A model generated the notes under the pieces. It was not told the origin of the DNA and searched no databases. It saw nothing but the letters and a program-made list of their open reading frames with translations. Below, piece by piece: positions 32,941 to 41,739 of a DNA stretch of 45,192 nt. Every line of letters starts with the position of its first letter. Position 1 is the first letter of the stretch. The DNA comes from Candidatus Anaerobiospirillum pullicola (lineage in GTDB: Bacteria; Pseudomonadota; Gammaproteobacteria; Enterobacterales; Succinivibrionaceae). The stretch spans positions 1-45,192 of the forward strand of contig JAHLFE010000092.1 of NCBI GenBank assembly GCA_018884035.1, in the 5' to 3' direction. The position numbers and the translations under genes were made by a program.

Positions 32941-35514
32941 ATGGCTCAAGACTATTTGACCGATTATTTCTTGAAAGCAAGTGAGCGTGGACGGCAACAC
33001 ATTGAGCCATTACCTTTAACCGCTGATGAGGTCAAAGAGCTCGTCGAGCTGGTGCAAAATCCACCCGCTGGCAACGAAACCGTACTTTTTAACCTGCTGA
33101 GCCAGCGTGTGCCACCTGGAGTAGACGAGGCTGCTCAGGTTAAGGCTGAGTTCTTAAGCGCCGTGGCGCAGGGCAGCAAGCAAAGCCCTCTTTTAAGTCG
33201 CGAGCAAGCCGTCGAGCTCTTAGGCAACATGAAGGGTGGCTATAACGTTGCCCCATTAATCGCCCTCCTTAAGGATAGCGAGTTAGCCGACGCCGCCGTT
33301 AATGCCTTAGAGCACACCTTATTAATCTACGATGCCTTTGACGATGTCGCTAAGCTTGCCCAAGAGGGCTACGACTCGGCCAAGGAGCTGATTTCTCGCT
33401 GGGCACAGGCTACGTGGTTTACCTCTCGTGACGCTTTACCAGCGTGCCGCAGCTACACCGTCTTTAAGGTAACCGGTGAAATCACCACCGACGACCTCTC
33501 CCCAGCTGGCGATGCGTGGTCGCGTCCTGATATCCCCTTACACGCCTTAGCCATGTTTAAAAACGCCCGTGACGGCCTCACCCCTGATGAAGATGGCGTC
33601 ATTGGCCCTATGAAGCTGATTCAGTCCTTAAAGGCTAAGGGCAACCCTGTGGTCTTTGTCGGTGACGTGGTCGGCACTGGCTCCTCGCGTAAGTCCGCTA
33701 CCAATTCGGTGCTCTATCACTTTGGTGATGACATCGACGGCGTGCCTAACAAGAAGGCCGGTGGCTTAGTCTTAGGCGGTAAGATCGCCCCAATCTTCTA
33801 CAACACCTTAGAAGACTCTGGTGCTCTGCCAATTGAGCTCGATGTTTCTGCCATGAATATGGGCGATACCATCGATGTGCACTTTGACCAAGGCACCATT
33901 ACCGCTCATGACAGCGCTAACGTTTTAGCGACCTTTAAGCTGCGTCCAAGTCTCATCGATGAGGTACGTGCCGGTGGCCGTATTCCCCTCATTATTGGCC
34001 GTGCTTTAACCAAGCGCGCCTGCGAGTACTTAGGTCAGGACTTACCAGCGGTCTTTGCTTCCCCAGCTGCAGCAGCTGCTTCAGAGGCGGCCTCAGGTAA
34101 GAAGGGTTACACCCGTGCGCAGAAGATTGTGGGCTTAGCTTGCGGCCGTGAGGGCGTGCGCCCAGGCGAGTACGTCGAGGTTAAGGTCACCACTGTAGGC
34201 TCACAAGACACCACGGGCCCAATGACCCGTGACGAGCTCAAGGACTTAGCCTGCTTAAAGTTCACGGCGCCATTGGTGATGCAGTCTTTCTGTCACACCT
34301 GTGCCTATCCACGTCCTGTGGATGTGAAGAACCACCACACGCTGCCTCAGTTTATGATCGAGCGCGGTGGCGTGGCCTTACACCCAGGTGATGGTGTGAT
34401 TCACTCGTGGTTAAACCGCATGTGCCTGCCAAACACCATTGGCACCGGTGGTGATAGCCACACCCGTATGCCTCTAGGCATCTCTTTTCCTGCTGGCTCA
34501 GGCTTAGTGGCCTTTGCTGCAGCTACAGGCATGATGCCACTTGATATGCCTGAGTCGGTGTTAGTGCGCTTTACGGGCACGCGTCGCCCAGGCATTACGC
34601 TGCGTGATCTGGTGCATGCCATTCCTTACTTTGCCCGCCAAAAGGGCCTCTTAACCTTAGATAAGAAGGGTAAGGTCAATGTCTTTAATGGTCGTATCCT
34701 CGAAATTGAGGGCTTAGAGGACTTAAGCGCGGAGCACGCTTTTGAGCTGGCTGATGCCTCGGCAGAGCGCTCGGCTGCTGCTTGCGCCATTGATCTGAGC
34801 AACGAGTCGGTGATCACCTACTTAAAGAGCAATAGCGCGCTCTTAAAGCAGATGGCTGCTGAGGGCTATGAGGATAAGGACGCGTTGCTGCGTCGTGCGG
34901 CGGCGATGGATGAGTTTATCCAAAACCCTGTGCGCATTCAGGCTGATCCAGACTGCGAGTATGCCGCTGTGCTGGAGATCAACATGGATGAGATCACTGA
35001 GCCAATCTTATGCGTGCCAAATGATCCTGATGCCGCTTACCTCTTAAGCGACTGCCAAGGCACCAAGCTCAATGAGATCTTTGTGGGCTCGTGTATGACC
35101 AACATTGGTCACTACCGTGCGGTGGCTTCGATCTTAGGAGGTATGGAGCATGAGAGCCCATGCCGCTTCTGGATGGCGCCTCCTACCCGTATGGATCAGA
35201 GTGAGCTGATGGCGGAGGGCTTATACTCGCTCTTTGCTAAAGCTGGTGCGCGCATGGAGATGCCTGGCTGCTCGCTGTGCATGGGTAACCAAGCTCGTGT
35301 GGCGGACAATGCCGTGGTGATTTCCACCTCGACCCGCAACTTCCCTAACCGCTTAGGTAAGGGCTCGCAGGTGTACTTAGGCAGTGCTGAGCTGTGCGCG
35401 GTGTGTGCCCGCTTAGGCTATATTCCTACGAAGGAAGAGTACTTTAAGTACACGGCCTGCTTAAATGGCCATGAGGGTGAGCTCTATCAGCTCTTAAACT
35501 TTGCGCAGGTGTAA
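32941..35514 (+). CDS. acnB: Aconitate hydratase B (bifunctional 2-methylisocitrate dehydratase family)
   Basis: AcnB interconverts citrate and isocitrate with a [4Fe-4S] cluster. Domain order is the one special to AcnB: the HEAT-like N-terminal domain (to about 160), the swivel domain moved forward (TVFKVTGEITTDDLSPAGDA, then VGDVVGTGSSRKSATNSVL), and then domains 1-3. Cluster ligands are visible as GSCMTNIGHY and CSLCMGNQAR, with QSFCHTCAYP before them. The start at 32941 (MAQDYLTDYFLKASERG) matches the family. It has 857 residues, close to the usual 865, slightly short at the C-terminus. It is a single-gene unit with its own terminator; mdh is next, an arrangement different from E. coli. 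Confidence 0.98.
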   Translation: MAQDYLTDYFLKASERGRQHIEPLPLTADEVKELVELVQNPPAGNETVLFNLLSQRVPPGVDEAAQVKAEFLSAVAQGSKQSPLLSREQAVELLGNMKGGYNVAPLIALLKDSELADAAVNALEHTLLIYDAFDDVAKLAQEGYDSAKELISRWAQATWFTSRDALPACRSYTVFKVTGEITTDDLSPAGDAWSRPDIPLHALAMFKNARDGLTPDEDGVIGPMKLIQSLKAKGNPVVFVGDVVGTGSSRKSATNSVLYHFGDDIDGVPNKKAGGLVLGGKIAPIFYNTLEDSGALPIELDVSAMNMGDTIDVHFDQGTITAHDSANVLATFKLRPSLIDEVRAGGRIPLIIGRALTKRACEYLGQDLPAVFASPAAAAASEAASGKKGYTRAQKIVGLACGREGVRPGEYVEVKVTTVGSQDTTGPMTRDELKDLACLKFTAPLVMQSFCHTCAYPRPVDVKNHHTLPQFMIERGGVALHPGDGVIHSWLNRMCLPNTIGTGGDSHTRMPLGISFPAGSGLVAFAAATGMMPLDMPESVLVRFTGTRRPGITLRDLVHAIPYFARQKGLLTLDKKGKVNVFNGRILEIEGLEDLSAEHAFELADASAERSAAACAIDLSNESVITYLKSNSALLKQMAAEGYEDKDALLRRAAAMDEFIQNPVRIQADPDCEYAAVLEINMDEITEPILCVPNDPDAAYLLSDCQGTKLNEIFVGSCMTNIGHYRAVASILGGMEHESPCRFWMAPPTRMDQSELMAEGLYSLFAKAGARMEMPGCSLCMGNQARVADNAVVISTSTRNFPNRLGKGSQVYLGSAELCAVCARLGYIPTKEEYFKYTACLNGHEGELYQLLNFAQV

Positions 35515-35562
35515 TAAGCCACACAGAGCGTAACGCCAAGCTACTGCGCTAAAACTACGAAG

Positions 35563-35606
35563 ATCCGGTCGTCTGCAAACAAGGTGGGCGGCCGGATTTT
35601 TGTTTT
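35563..35606 (+). terminator. Intrinsic terminator after acnB
   Basis: ATCCGGTCGTC (35563-35573) pairs with GGGCGGCCGGAT (35586-35597), counting two G-U pairs, and TTTTGTTTT follows. Confidence 0.8.
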
Positions 35607-36149
35607 GGAGCAAGAGCTGGGAACCCATCCTCTGGGGGGCGTGGACATCGTCAAGGACAGCGTCATGCTCTATTGGCAATGACTATCTCTGCGGGCAGGT
35701 ACTGCTCAGGGCGGCCAAAACGAGGGAAGTAACGGCGCCGCGCTGTATCCGCGATGGTAGGTAGGGATAGCTCCAAAGGCTGGCTATGGACATTACTGCG
35801 AAGAGCTGTACTCCGGAGAGCAGCGGCAGCAGCCGGTGATACCTCTGAAGTGAGCTCCTGCTTGTCAGTAATTACATCTGCGGTGTGGCGCGGCTAAGAA
35901 CAGCCTTTCTTGCAGAGTAGCATGGGCACATGCCGTGATGGGGAGGCTTTCAGAGTTGTGGTAGTGATAGTGATAGTGGCAAGCTCTCGAGTTAGCTATC
36001 CCCACTGAGGAGCAGCAGAGCTCCAGCTTAGAGTACCGTATTACCTATGCTCTGACCTGAGTCGACCGCTTGTGCGTACCAAGCCCCGCTAAAGCGGCTA
36101 CAAGGCCGCTGGCTTTGTGATAGACCTCAAAAGGCGAGCAAAAGAGCTG

Positions 36150-36158
36150 TGCTATAAT
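36150..36158 (+). promoter_or_regulatory. Candidate mdh promoter (extended -10 TGCTATAAT)
   Basis: A perfect extended -10 box lies about 190 bp upstream of mdh. No clear -35. The transcript would begin near 36165 and have a long leader. Confidence 0.55.
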
Positions 36159-36164
36159 CCCCAA

Positions 36165-36349
36165 AGTTTCAAGAGCTTAAGCTCAGGTCATAGCCTTAAC
36201 GCGCAGAACTAACTCAGTGCGTTGTTTGTGCCTTGCACAAAATGCGTTAAGATACTGGCTGCAACGCAGCATGAAGCTGCGCTGATAAAGCTCAGGTGCC
36301 ATCACCGCCTTGCGGCTGATGGGTGTAACAGCATGAGGAATTAGATCTT
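36165..36349 (+). promoter_or_regulatory. Structured 5' leader of mdh
   Basis: Hairpins visible in order: the palindrome GAGCTTAAGCTC at 36173-36184, GCAGC-atgaa-GCTGC near 36268-36282, and CCATCA-(CGC/GCG)-TGATGG at about 36299-36321, shortly before the ribosome site GAGGA. It does not match a riboswitch class that I can recognise. Confidence 0.35.
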
Positions 36350-37312
36350 ATGAAGGTTGCCGTTTTAGGTGCAGCAGGTGGTATTGGCCAGCCATTATCT
36401 TTAATCTTAAAGACTCAGTTACCAGCAGGTTCCTGCCTTTCCCTGTATGACGTTGCCCCATTCACCCCTGGTGTTGCTAAGGATTTAAGCCACATCCCAA
36501 CCGATGTTTGCGTCGATGGTTTCACTGGTGATGACGGCTTAACCAAGGCCTTAGAAGGCGCCGATGTGGTCGTAATTCCAGCTGGTGTTGCTCGTAAGCC
36601 TGGCATGACCCGTGACGACCTCTTCAACGTCAATGCTGGCATTATTGCTAACTTAGTGAAGAACTGCGCTAAGACCTGCCCTAAGGCTTGCATCTGCATC
36701 ATCACCAACCCAGTGAACTCCACTGTGCCTATCGCTGCTGAGGTCTTAAAGGCTGAGGGTGTCTACGACGCTCACCGCTTATTTGGTATCTCTGCCTTAG
36801 ACGTGCTGCGTTCTGAGACCTTCTTAGGCGAGGAGTTAGGTCTGTCCAAGGCTTACACTCAGGTTCCTGTGATCGGCGGTCACTCTGGCACCACCATCTT
36901 ACCTTTACTGTCGAAGGTGGTTGGCTCTGAGGTGATCTCTGAGGAGCGTATCGACGCTTTAACCAAGCGTATTCAGAACGCTGGTACTGAGGTGGTTGAG
37001 GCTAAGGCTGGTGCTGGTTCTGCTACCTTATCGATGGCTGCTGCCGGTGCTCGTTTTGCGTTAAAGGTTGTCCGTGGCTTATTAGGCGAGCCAGGCGTGA
37101 CCGAGTACGGCTATGTCGAGGGCGGCTCGAAGTACGGCCAATTCTTTGCTCAGCGCATTGAGTTTGGTACCGAGGGCTGGAAGCGTGTGATCGACTTCGG
37201 CACCATCTCCGCTTACGAGCAGAAGTGCTTAGACGACTTACAGTCCGTCTTAGCTGGCAACATCAAGAAGGGTGTTGAGTTCGGCCAGAAGTGGATTGCT
37301 GAGAACAAGTAA
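36350..37312 (+). CDS. mdh: Malate dehydrogenase
   Basis: MDH interconverts malate and oxaloacetate with NAD(H). The NAD-binding loop [15 protein letters not shown] is at the N-terminus. Substrate arginines sit in [10 protein letters not shown], the catalytic Asp/His pair is in [13 protein letters not shown] and [14 protein letters not shown], and [10 protein letters not shown] is conserved. It has 320 residues, against 312 for the E. coli-type dimeric enzyme it most resembles. Codon use is very uniform (many GGT, GCT, TTA, AAG), suggesting high expression. In succinate-forming anaerobes this enzyme runs towards malate, but the direction cannot be told from sequence. A strong terminator follows. 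Confidence 0.98.
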   Translation: MKVAVLGAAGGIGQPLSLILKTQLPAGSCLSLYDVAPFTPGVAKDLSHIPTDVCVDGFTGDDGLTKALEGADVVVIPAGVARKPGMTRDDLFNVNAGIIANLVKNCAKTCPKACICIITNPVNSTVPIAAEVLKAEGVYDAHRLFGISALDVLRSETFLGEELGLSKAYTQVPVIGGHSGTTILPLLSKVVGSEVISEERIDALTKRIQNAGTEVVEAKAGAGSATLSMAAAGARFALKVVRGLLGEPGVTEYGYVEGGSKYGQFFAQRIEFGTEGWKRVIDFGTISAYEQKCLDDLQSVLAGNIKKGVEFGQKWIAENK

Positions 37313-37433
37313 TCTCTCACCGGATTGAGCTGTAGATTTTGCTGACAGTGTGCGGCAAAAGCTGACAGTAACTGCCGGTAACTAAAGGTGCGACGCGCCT
37401 TAAGTTGTTACCAGAGCAGAGGTTGCATCAGAG

Positions 37434-37470
37434 GAAAAGGCCAAGAGCGCAAGTTTTTGGCCTTTTCTAT
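37434..37470 (+). terminator. Intrinsic terminator after mdh
   Basis: A perfect 11-bp stem GAAAAGGCCAA / TTGGCCTTTTC with a 12-base loop. The A-rich left arm means it may also act in the reverse direction. Confidence 0.85.
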
Positions 37471-37479
37471 TAGTAGTGC

Positions 37480-37687
37480 CTGAAAAGTTGCGGTTAAGCT
37501 TGTCAAGTAGCGGCTTAATCCTTGCTTTGAGCGGCAATGCTAATGCACACAGTAGTTTTGTCTATTTGGGAGCAGGTGCTTGGTTTGAAGCCAACCACGG
37601 CTCTGCTCTACGTAAGTAGGCGAACCAAATGGATTTTTTGCTGAATGATTACAAGGGCCAGAGCAGTAACATGTTCTGGCCTTTTTT
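37480..37687 (+). ncRNA. Possible small RNA ending in a terminator
   Basis: About 200 bases between two terminators contain no protein frame but fold locally. GAGCAG...CTGCTC closes a region with an inner TGGTT/AACCA stem around 37568-37608, and the stretch ends at the terminator 37655-37687. A terminator with no gene in front of it suggests a non-coding transcript. No clear promoter is seen, so this is tentative. Confidence 0.3.
37655..37687 (+). terminator. Orphan intrinsic terminator
   Basis: GGCCAGAGCA pairs with TGTTCTGGCC (one G-U pair), followed by TTTTTT. It lies about 340 bp after mdh, with another terminator in between. Confidence 0.8.
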
Positions 37688-38058
37688 ATGGTGGCGATGA
37701 CGGTGTGGCTCTAGATGGTGCTCAGAGCAAATGATATCTGGGGTTTATGGGGGAGGCCATTTAGGGTGAATAACCTGAGAGTTAGCCTGTAAGGACGGTT
37801 GGTGCCACTATCCCCAGTACGCTAGGAGTACCTACTCTGGGTAGGTAGTAGCGAGCTTTATGACAGCGCTGGCTACGAAGTGAGGGGGCTGCTTGCGTCT
37901 TTGGTGCTGCCTTAAGGTTCGCAGGTTTGAACATAGGGGAGAGATGCTCTGAAGAGGCCTTGCTCCGAGGTGCATGCAGCCCTGAGCTGCTTACCACAAC
38001 AGGGGAACAGGTGACTTTGGGTTACGTCCTCAGGGTAGATAACACGATAAAACTAAGG

Positions 38059-38098
38059 GCTAACCTCTTCAGAGCTAACCTCTTCAGAGACAACCTCT
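38059..38098. repeat. 15-bp tandem repeat, about 2.7 units
   Basis: GCTAACCTCTTCAGA recurs at 38059 and 38074, then in part (GACAACCTCT) at 38089. Non-coding as far as I can tell. Confidence 0.85.
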
Positions 38099-38235
38099 CA
38101 CATGTTGCCCCCAACGTAAGCTCAGAACTGCCCACAAGGTAGGTGGTTACAAGCACAGTGGGTAGCCTGCCGCAGCCGACAATCAATAAGGGCGATACTG
38201 CTTAAAGCAGAGTAGGATGCAGCTTAGAGTCACGC

Positions 38236-38287
38236 TACCACCGTAGGGATCTTAGGCGGTGGTGAGAGTCCCTAGGGGGCGGTGGTA
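38236..38287. other. Long hairpin upstream of the motX-like gene
   Basis: TACCACCG-TAGGGA pairs with TCCCTA-(gggg)-CGGTGGTA, giving 14 paired bases with a 4-base bulge and a 19-base loop. There is no U-tract, so it is not a simple terminator. It lies about 210 bp before the gene. Confidence 0.45.
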
Positions 38288-38500
38288 TTGTCGTTGCATA
38301 GCTTTAGCTCTAGGGTAATGTGAGGTAGGAACCTCTAAGATATGCGGGCCTTACCACCGCTGCAGAGAGCTCTCTGTACACCCGAGGGACGCCAGTCCCA
38401 GAGCCTTACACCAACCGCGCTCGATGATAGTCTAGTAGCGTCAAGCGCCAGAATAAAACGCGATCAGCCCTACAGGGCGGAGCGGAGAATTGAGGTTATC

Positions 38501-39223
38501 ATGCTCAAGCAAGTGATGGGAGCAACACTCGCACTGTTAGTGGGTGTGTCCAGCTGTGCTTTTGCTTCGGTCTCGTCGACTTACGATCGCGTGACGGATG
38601 CGCAGGCTTTAGTAGCCCGTAAGGCTATTGAAAGCACCTTGGAAAAGTACAAGGACGACAATACGTCAGTTAACGTCTACACCGTAGACGAGCTCAACAC
38701 TTACGTCGAAACCGGCGTCTATATGCAGGTCATTCACGACCGCGATAAGTGCCAGTTTACCCCTGATATCGAAGACCGTGCCCGTATCGTGGGCATGCCT
38801 GCCTTTGAGTTTGTCTGGGGTGACATGCTCATTAATGGCGTGTGCGTCAAGCAGGACGTGGAATTAGGCCTCGACTATCTCAATAAGTCCGTAAGCCACG
38901 GCTATGCGCCTGCCATGATTAAGCTCTCAGATTTCTATGAGCGTGGCTTTTTAGTATCACGTGACCGCCACCGTGCTATCTCGCTGATGCGTGCTGCGGC
39001 TTCGCTTGGCTCCCACACCGCACGCTTACAGTGGGCGGACATGCTGGTGCGTGGCTTAGGTGCTCCTGCTTACTATGAGGAGGCCTTTAGCTGGCTGTAC
39101 CACACGATTTACTTTAGTGAGTACGAGCGTGCCAAGAGCCAGTACTTACAAAAGCAGATGAAGAAGATGATGCCTGCCAATATTGTGGCGCGGGCCATGA
39201 GCGACAACTTCTCTGACTACTAA
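38501..39223 (+). CDS. motX: MotX-like periplasmic Sel1-repeat protein
   Basis: MotX sits in the T-ring of Na+-driven polar flagellar motors and helps hold PomA/PomB stators. The start at 38501 has GAGG five bases upstream; upstream in-frame codons would spoil the leader. A signal peptide (MLKQVMGATLALLVGVSSCA, cut near AFA-SV) gives export. The mature protein has a YTVDELNTYV segment, a Cys pair (CQF and GVCV), FEFVWGDMLINGVCVKQDVE and Sel1-type helical repeats with GYAPAMIKLSDFYERG and GSHTARLQWADM, closely following the MotX pattern as I remember it. It has 240 residues, near the MotX size. Other Sel1 proteins are the alternative. It is monocistronic, away from any flagellar genes in this window, with its own terminator. 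Confidence 0.7.
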   Translation: MLKQVMGATLALLVGVSSCAFASVSSTYDRVTDAQALVARKAIESTLEKYKDDNTSVNVYTVDELNTYVETGVYMQVIHDRDKCQFTPDIEDRARIVGMPAFEFVWGDMLINGVCVKQDVELGLDYLNKSVSHGYAPAMIKLSDFYERGFLVSRDRHRAISLMRAAASLGSHTARLQWADMLVRGLGAPAYYEEAFSWLYHTIYFSEYERAKSQYLQKQMKKMMPANIVARAMSDNFSDY

Positions 39224-39254
39224 GGCTCAGGTAAATAGCACCACAAGTGCTGAT

Positions 39255-39294
39255 AAACCCAGCGGGAGCAAATCCTTGCTGGGTTTTTTGTTTT
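39255..39294 (+). terminator. Intrinsic terminator after the motX-like gene
   Basis: AACCCAGC pairs with GCTGGGTT across a 14-base loop, then TTTTGTTTT. Confidence 0.8.
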
Positions 39295-39298
39295 CTGG

Positions 39299-39338
39299 GG
39301 AGTGGCGTGGAGTGGCGTGGAGTGGCGTGGAGTGGCGA
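39299..39338. repeat. 10-bp tandem repeat, four units
   Basis: GGAGTGGCGT repeats at 39299, 39309, 39319 and 39329, with one more at 39346. The unit is contained in the 12-bp minisatellite of murC (24126-24185). Confidence 0.9.
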
Positions 39339-39352
39339 CTGGATTGGAGTGG

Positions 39353-39459
39353 CGTTTTTAAGGCGAGCGCCTTCCCCTTGAGTGTTAGTCGTAAGTAGAG
39401 CCACTCTGAGATAAAAGCCGTATCTTAGCGCTTGAGGAAAAATCAGCCGCAACTTCTCG
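39353..39459 (-). repeat. Dispersed repeat R, copy 3 (inverted, partial)
   Basis: Read on the minus strand it starts GAGAAGTTGCGGCTGATTTT and continues CGCTAAGATACGGC, ACTTACGACTAACACTCAAG and AAGGCGCTCGCCTT. This matches the first 105-110 bases of copy 1, including the small hairpin. It lies about 33 kb away, in another spacer. Confidence 0.75.
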
Positions 39460-39609
39460 CCGGCAGCAGACCTCAGCTTAGAGTCTTGGCGGCCTCCGTT
39501 TTGTGTCAGTCCACAGCAAAACAGCCACCTTCATAGAGTTAGGACTTTTGGTAACGCTCCCCACGTGGGCTATACCACCTCTTAGCCGCGCGTTATGGCG
39601 TTTGTAGGC

Positions 39610-39615
39610 TATAAT
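39610..39615 (+). promoter_or_regulatory. Candidate ffh promoter (-10 TATAAT)
   Basis: A perfect TATAAT lies 160 bp before ffh. No good -35 at standard spacing. Confidence 0.4.
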
Positions 39616-39774
39616 CAGCAGGATGATGTGAGTAAGTCGTGGTAGGTAAAGCCACACTACGCTCGTCACCACCCAGCCCACCGCTTCTTTTGGGCTAATC
39701 CTTTTTAACAAGGGTGCTTGAGGTGTAACTGCACTGCACCACCGCCGAGTGCACTGGACAAACAAGATAGCGCG

Positions 39775-41178
39775 ATGTTTGATAATTTAAGCGAAAGACT
39801 CAGTCAAGCCTTTAAGAAGATCTCTGGTAAGGGCCGCATTACCGAGGACAACGTTAAGGACATCCTCCGTGAGGTGCGTACTGCCCTGTTAGAGGCTGAC
39901 GTCGCCTTAAGCGTGGTGAAGAGCTTTACCGCCAAGGTTAAGGAAAGAGCTTTAGGTCAAGAGGTTAGCCAGAGCTTAACCCCAGACCAAGAGTTCATCA
40001 AAATTGTCTATGAACAGTTGGTGGAGACCATGGGCGCCAAAAACGACGCCCTCAATGTCGCTCACCAACCACCAGCTGTGATCTTACTTGCTGGTTTACA
40101 AGGTGCTGGTAAGACCACCTCCGCTGCCAAGCTGGCCTTGTACATCAAAGAGCGCTTAAAGAAGAGCGTGCTCATGGTGTCGGTCGATACCTACCGTCCA
40201 GCGGCTATCGATCAATTACAGACCTTAGCCAAAGAAATTGGCATTGATGCCCTCCCATCTGACCCTAACAGCACGCCACAAGAGATCGCTAAGGCTGCAT
40301 TGGCCGAGGCCAAGAAGCGCTACACCGAAGTGCTGATCGTCGATACCGCTGGCCGTCTGGCGGTCGATGAGGACATGATGCGCGAAGTGCAGGATCTGCA
40401 TAAGATCTGCGAGCCTACCGAGACCTTGTTTGTGGTTGACTCCATGACTGGTCAAGACGCGGCGAACACGGCTAAGGCCTTTGCGGATGCATTGCCATTA
40501 ACCGGCGTGATCTTAACCAAGGCCGATGGTGACGCCCGTGGTGGTGCGGCCTTATCGGTGCGTGAGATTACCGGTAAGCCAATCAAGTTTATTGGTACCG
40601 GCGAAAAGGTGGTGGCCTTAGAGCCATTCTTCCCTGATCGTATTGCCTCGCGTATCTTAGGCATGGGTGACGTGCTCTCCTTAATTGAGGAAGTGCAGCG
40701 TAAGACTGATGCCTGCAAGGCTGACAAGATTGCCAAGAAGATCACCAAGGGCAAGACTCTGACTTTAGAGGATTTCCTCGATCAGCTCAAAGAAATGCGC
40801 AAGATGGGCGGCATTGGCTCGATGCTGGAGAAGCTGCCAGGTGGTAGCGCCATCATGGCCAAGGCGGGTGATAAGATTAACGACAAGCAGTTTGCCCACA
40901 TGGAGGCTATTATCCTCTCCATGACGGTAAAGGAGCGTCGTGACCCATCCATTATTAAGGCCTCGCGTAAGAAGCGCATTGCTGCTGGTGCTGGTGTGCA
41001 GGTACAAGAGGTCAATCGTCTGCTGATGCAGGTGGATCAGATGCAGAGGATGATGAAGCGTGTGGGTAATAAGGGCCCAAAGGCTTTAATGGGCATGATG
41101 CGCGGCATGCAAGGCATGATGTCTGGCTTGGGTGGTTTTGGCGGTTTAGGCGGCTTTGGCGGCAAGATGCACCGCTAA
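39775..41178 (+). CDS. ffh: Signal recognition particle GTPase Ffh
   Basis: Ffh binds 4.5S RNA and signal sequences on ribosomes and delivers them to FtsY. The start at 39775 (MFDNLSERLSQAFKKISGKG) matches the family; a longer frame to 39718 is not supported. N domain, then G domain with GLQGAGKTTSAAKLA, DTYRPAAIDQL, DTAGRLAVDE and TKADGDARGG, then the Met-rich M domain (MLEKLPGG through MMKRVGNKGP) ending in a Gly/Phe/Met tail. It has 467 residues against 453 in E. coli. It lies upstream of rpsP as in E. coli and many relatives, but 561 bp and a terminator separate them here. Confidence 0.98.
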   Translation: MFDNLSERLSQAFKKISGKGRITEDNVKDILREVRTALLEADVALSVVKSFTAKVKERALGQEVSQSLTPDQEFIKIVYEQLVETMGAKNDALNVAHQPPAVILLAGLQGAGKTTSAAKLALYIKERLKKSVLMVSVDTYRPAAIDQLQTLAKEIGIDALPSDPNSTPQEIAKAALAEAKKRYTEVLIVDTAGRLAVDEDMMREVQDLHKICEPTETLFVVDSMTGQDAANTAKAFADALPLTGVILTKADGDARGGAALSVREITGKPIKFIGTGEKVVALEPFFPDRIASRILGMGDVLSLIEEVQRKTDACKADKIAKKITKGKTLTLEDFLDQLKEMRKMGGIGSMLEKLPGGSAIMAKAGDKINDKQFAHMEAIILSMTVKERRDPSIIKASRKKRIAAGAGVQVQEVNRLLMQVDQMQRMMKRVGNKGPKALMGMMRGMQGMMSGLGGFGGLGGFGGKMHR

Positions 41179-41228
41179 GGCGGAGCGCAGCTTAGCTCAA
41201 AGCTAAAGCTTAAAGCTTAAAGCTTAAA

Positions 41229-41268
41229 GAGGCGGCATTGCGGTTTGATCCGTGGTGCTGCCTTTTTG
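41229..41268 (+). terminator. Intrinsic terminator after ffh
   Basis: AGGCGGCA (41230-41237) pairs with TGCTGCCT (41256-41263), one pair being G-U, with a further CGG/CCG inside the loop, then TTTTGTTT. Confidence 0.75.
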
Positions 41269-41604
41269 TTTCTGTGGCGCTATTTCTGGGAAGTAGGGAA
41301 AGCACAGACAAAAGCAGAGGGATGCAGACAGCACATCCGCGAGCTTACTACGCTTCACCGCGCAGCAGTAAGCAAGAGAGCAGAGAGAGGCTGAAGAGGA
41401 AGAGAAAAGGTAGGTAGGTAGGGATTAAGACGTAAAGGACGGCTGGCATCTGGATAGTCTTTTGGCAGTAAGGTCTGAACCCTTTGCTAGGGCTTTTGGC
41501 GCAGATATACCAATAACCTCCAGCGCAGCTCACAAATCTTAAAAACAATAACACAGTATGCCCAGCATGGGTAGGGGGTACTGCCGAAAAATGCGCGCTA
41601 CTTC

Positions 41605-41632
41605 TTGCTTTTTCCCAGAAAGGCTGTAAAAT
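41605..41632 (+). promoter_or_regulatory. Candidate promoter of the rpsP operon
   Basis: TTGCTT (41605-41610) and TAAAAT (41627-41632) spaced by 16 bp, about 110 bp before rpsP. It is the best two-box promoter I found in the window. Confidence 0.55.
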
Positions 41633-41739
41633 TGTCGGTCTGTGTATTACTTCACTGATGCGCGTTTGCCTCGTCTTAAGGCACTTGCTGCCGACGCACC
41701 TCTCAGTGAGAAAAAACAAATTAATGGGTAATTTGCGAA

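Larger units (their letters stand above)
35515..36349. other. acnB-mdh spacer and mdh leader
   Basis: 835 bp. It holds the acnB terminator, about 500 bp in which I see no gene, the mdh promoter at 36150 and a leader of about 190 nt with several hairpins (listed separately). Confidence 0.5.
37313..38500. other. mdh-motX spacer
   Basis: 1188 bp. It contains the mdh terminator, a possible small RNA ending in a second terminator, a 15-bp repeat at 38059-38098 and a hairpin at 38236. No protein gene is supported: a 71-codon frame at 37927-38142 merely reads through the 15-bp repeat. Confidence 0.5.
39224..39774. other. motX-ffh spacer
   Basis: 551 bp holding the motX terminator, a 10-bp tandem repeat, an inverted copy of repeat R and a -10 box at 39610. 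No gene seen. Confidence 0.5.
41179..41739. other. ffh-rpsP spacer
   Basis: 561 bp. It holds short CTTAAAG repeats (41208-41228), the ffh terminator, about 330 bp with no gene seen, and the rpsP promoter at 41605. Confidence 0.5.

Noticed and set aside
37927..38142. 71-codon frame with RANLFRANLFRDNL, resembling a pentapeptide-type repeat
   Set aside because: The motif arises from the 15-bp tandem repeat at 38059-38098. No ribosome site and no family match that I recognise.
41348..41719. 123-codon minus-strand frame before rpsP with a hydrophobic C-terminus
   Set aside because: It covers the likely rpsP promoter antisense, has no ribosome site, and its composition (poly-Leu/Ser/Phe from pyrimidine-rich sequence) suggests chance.
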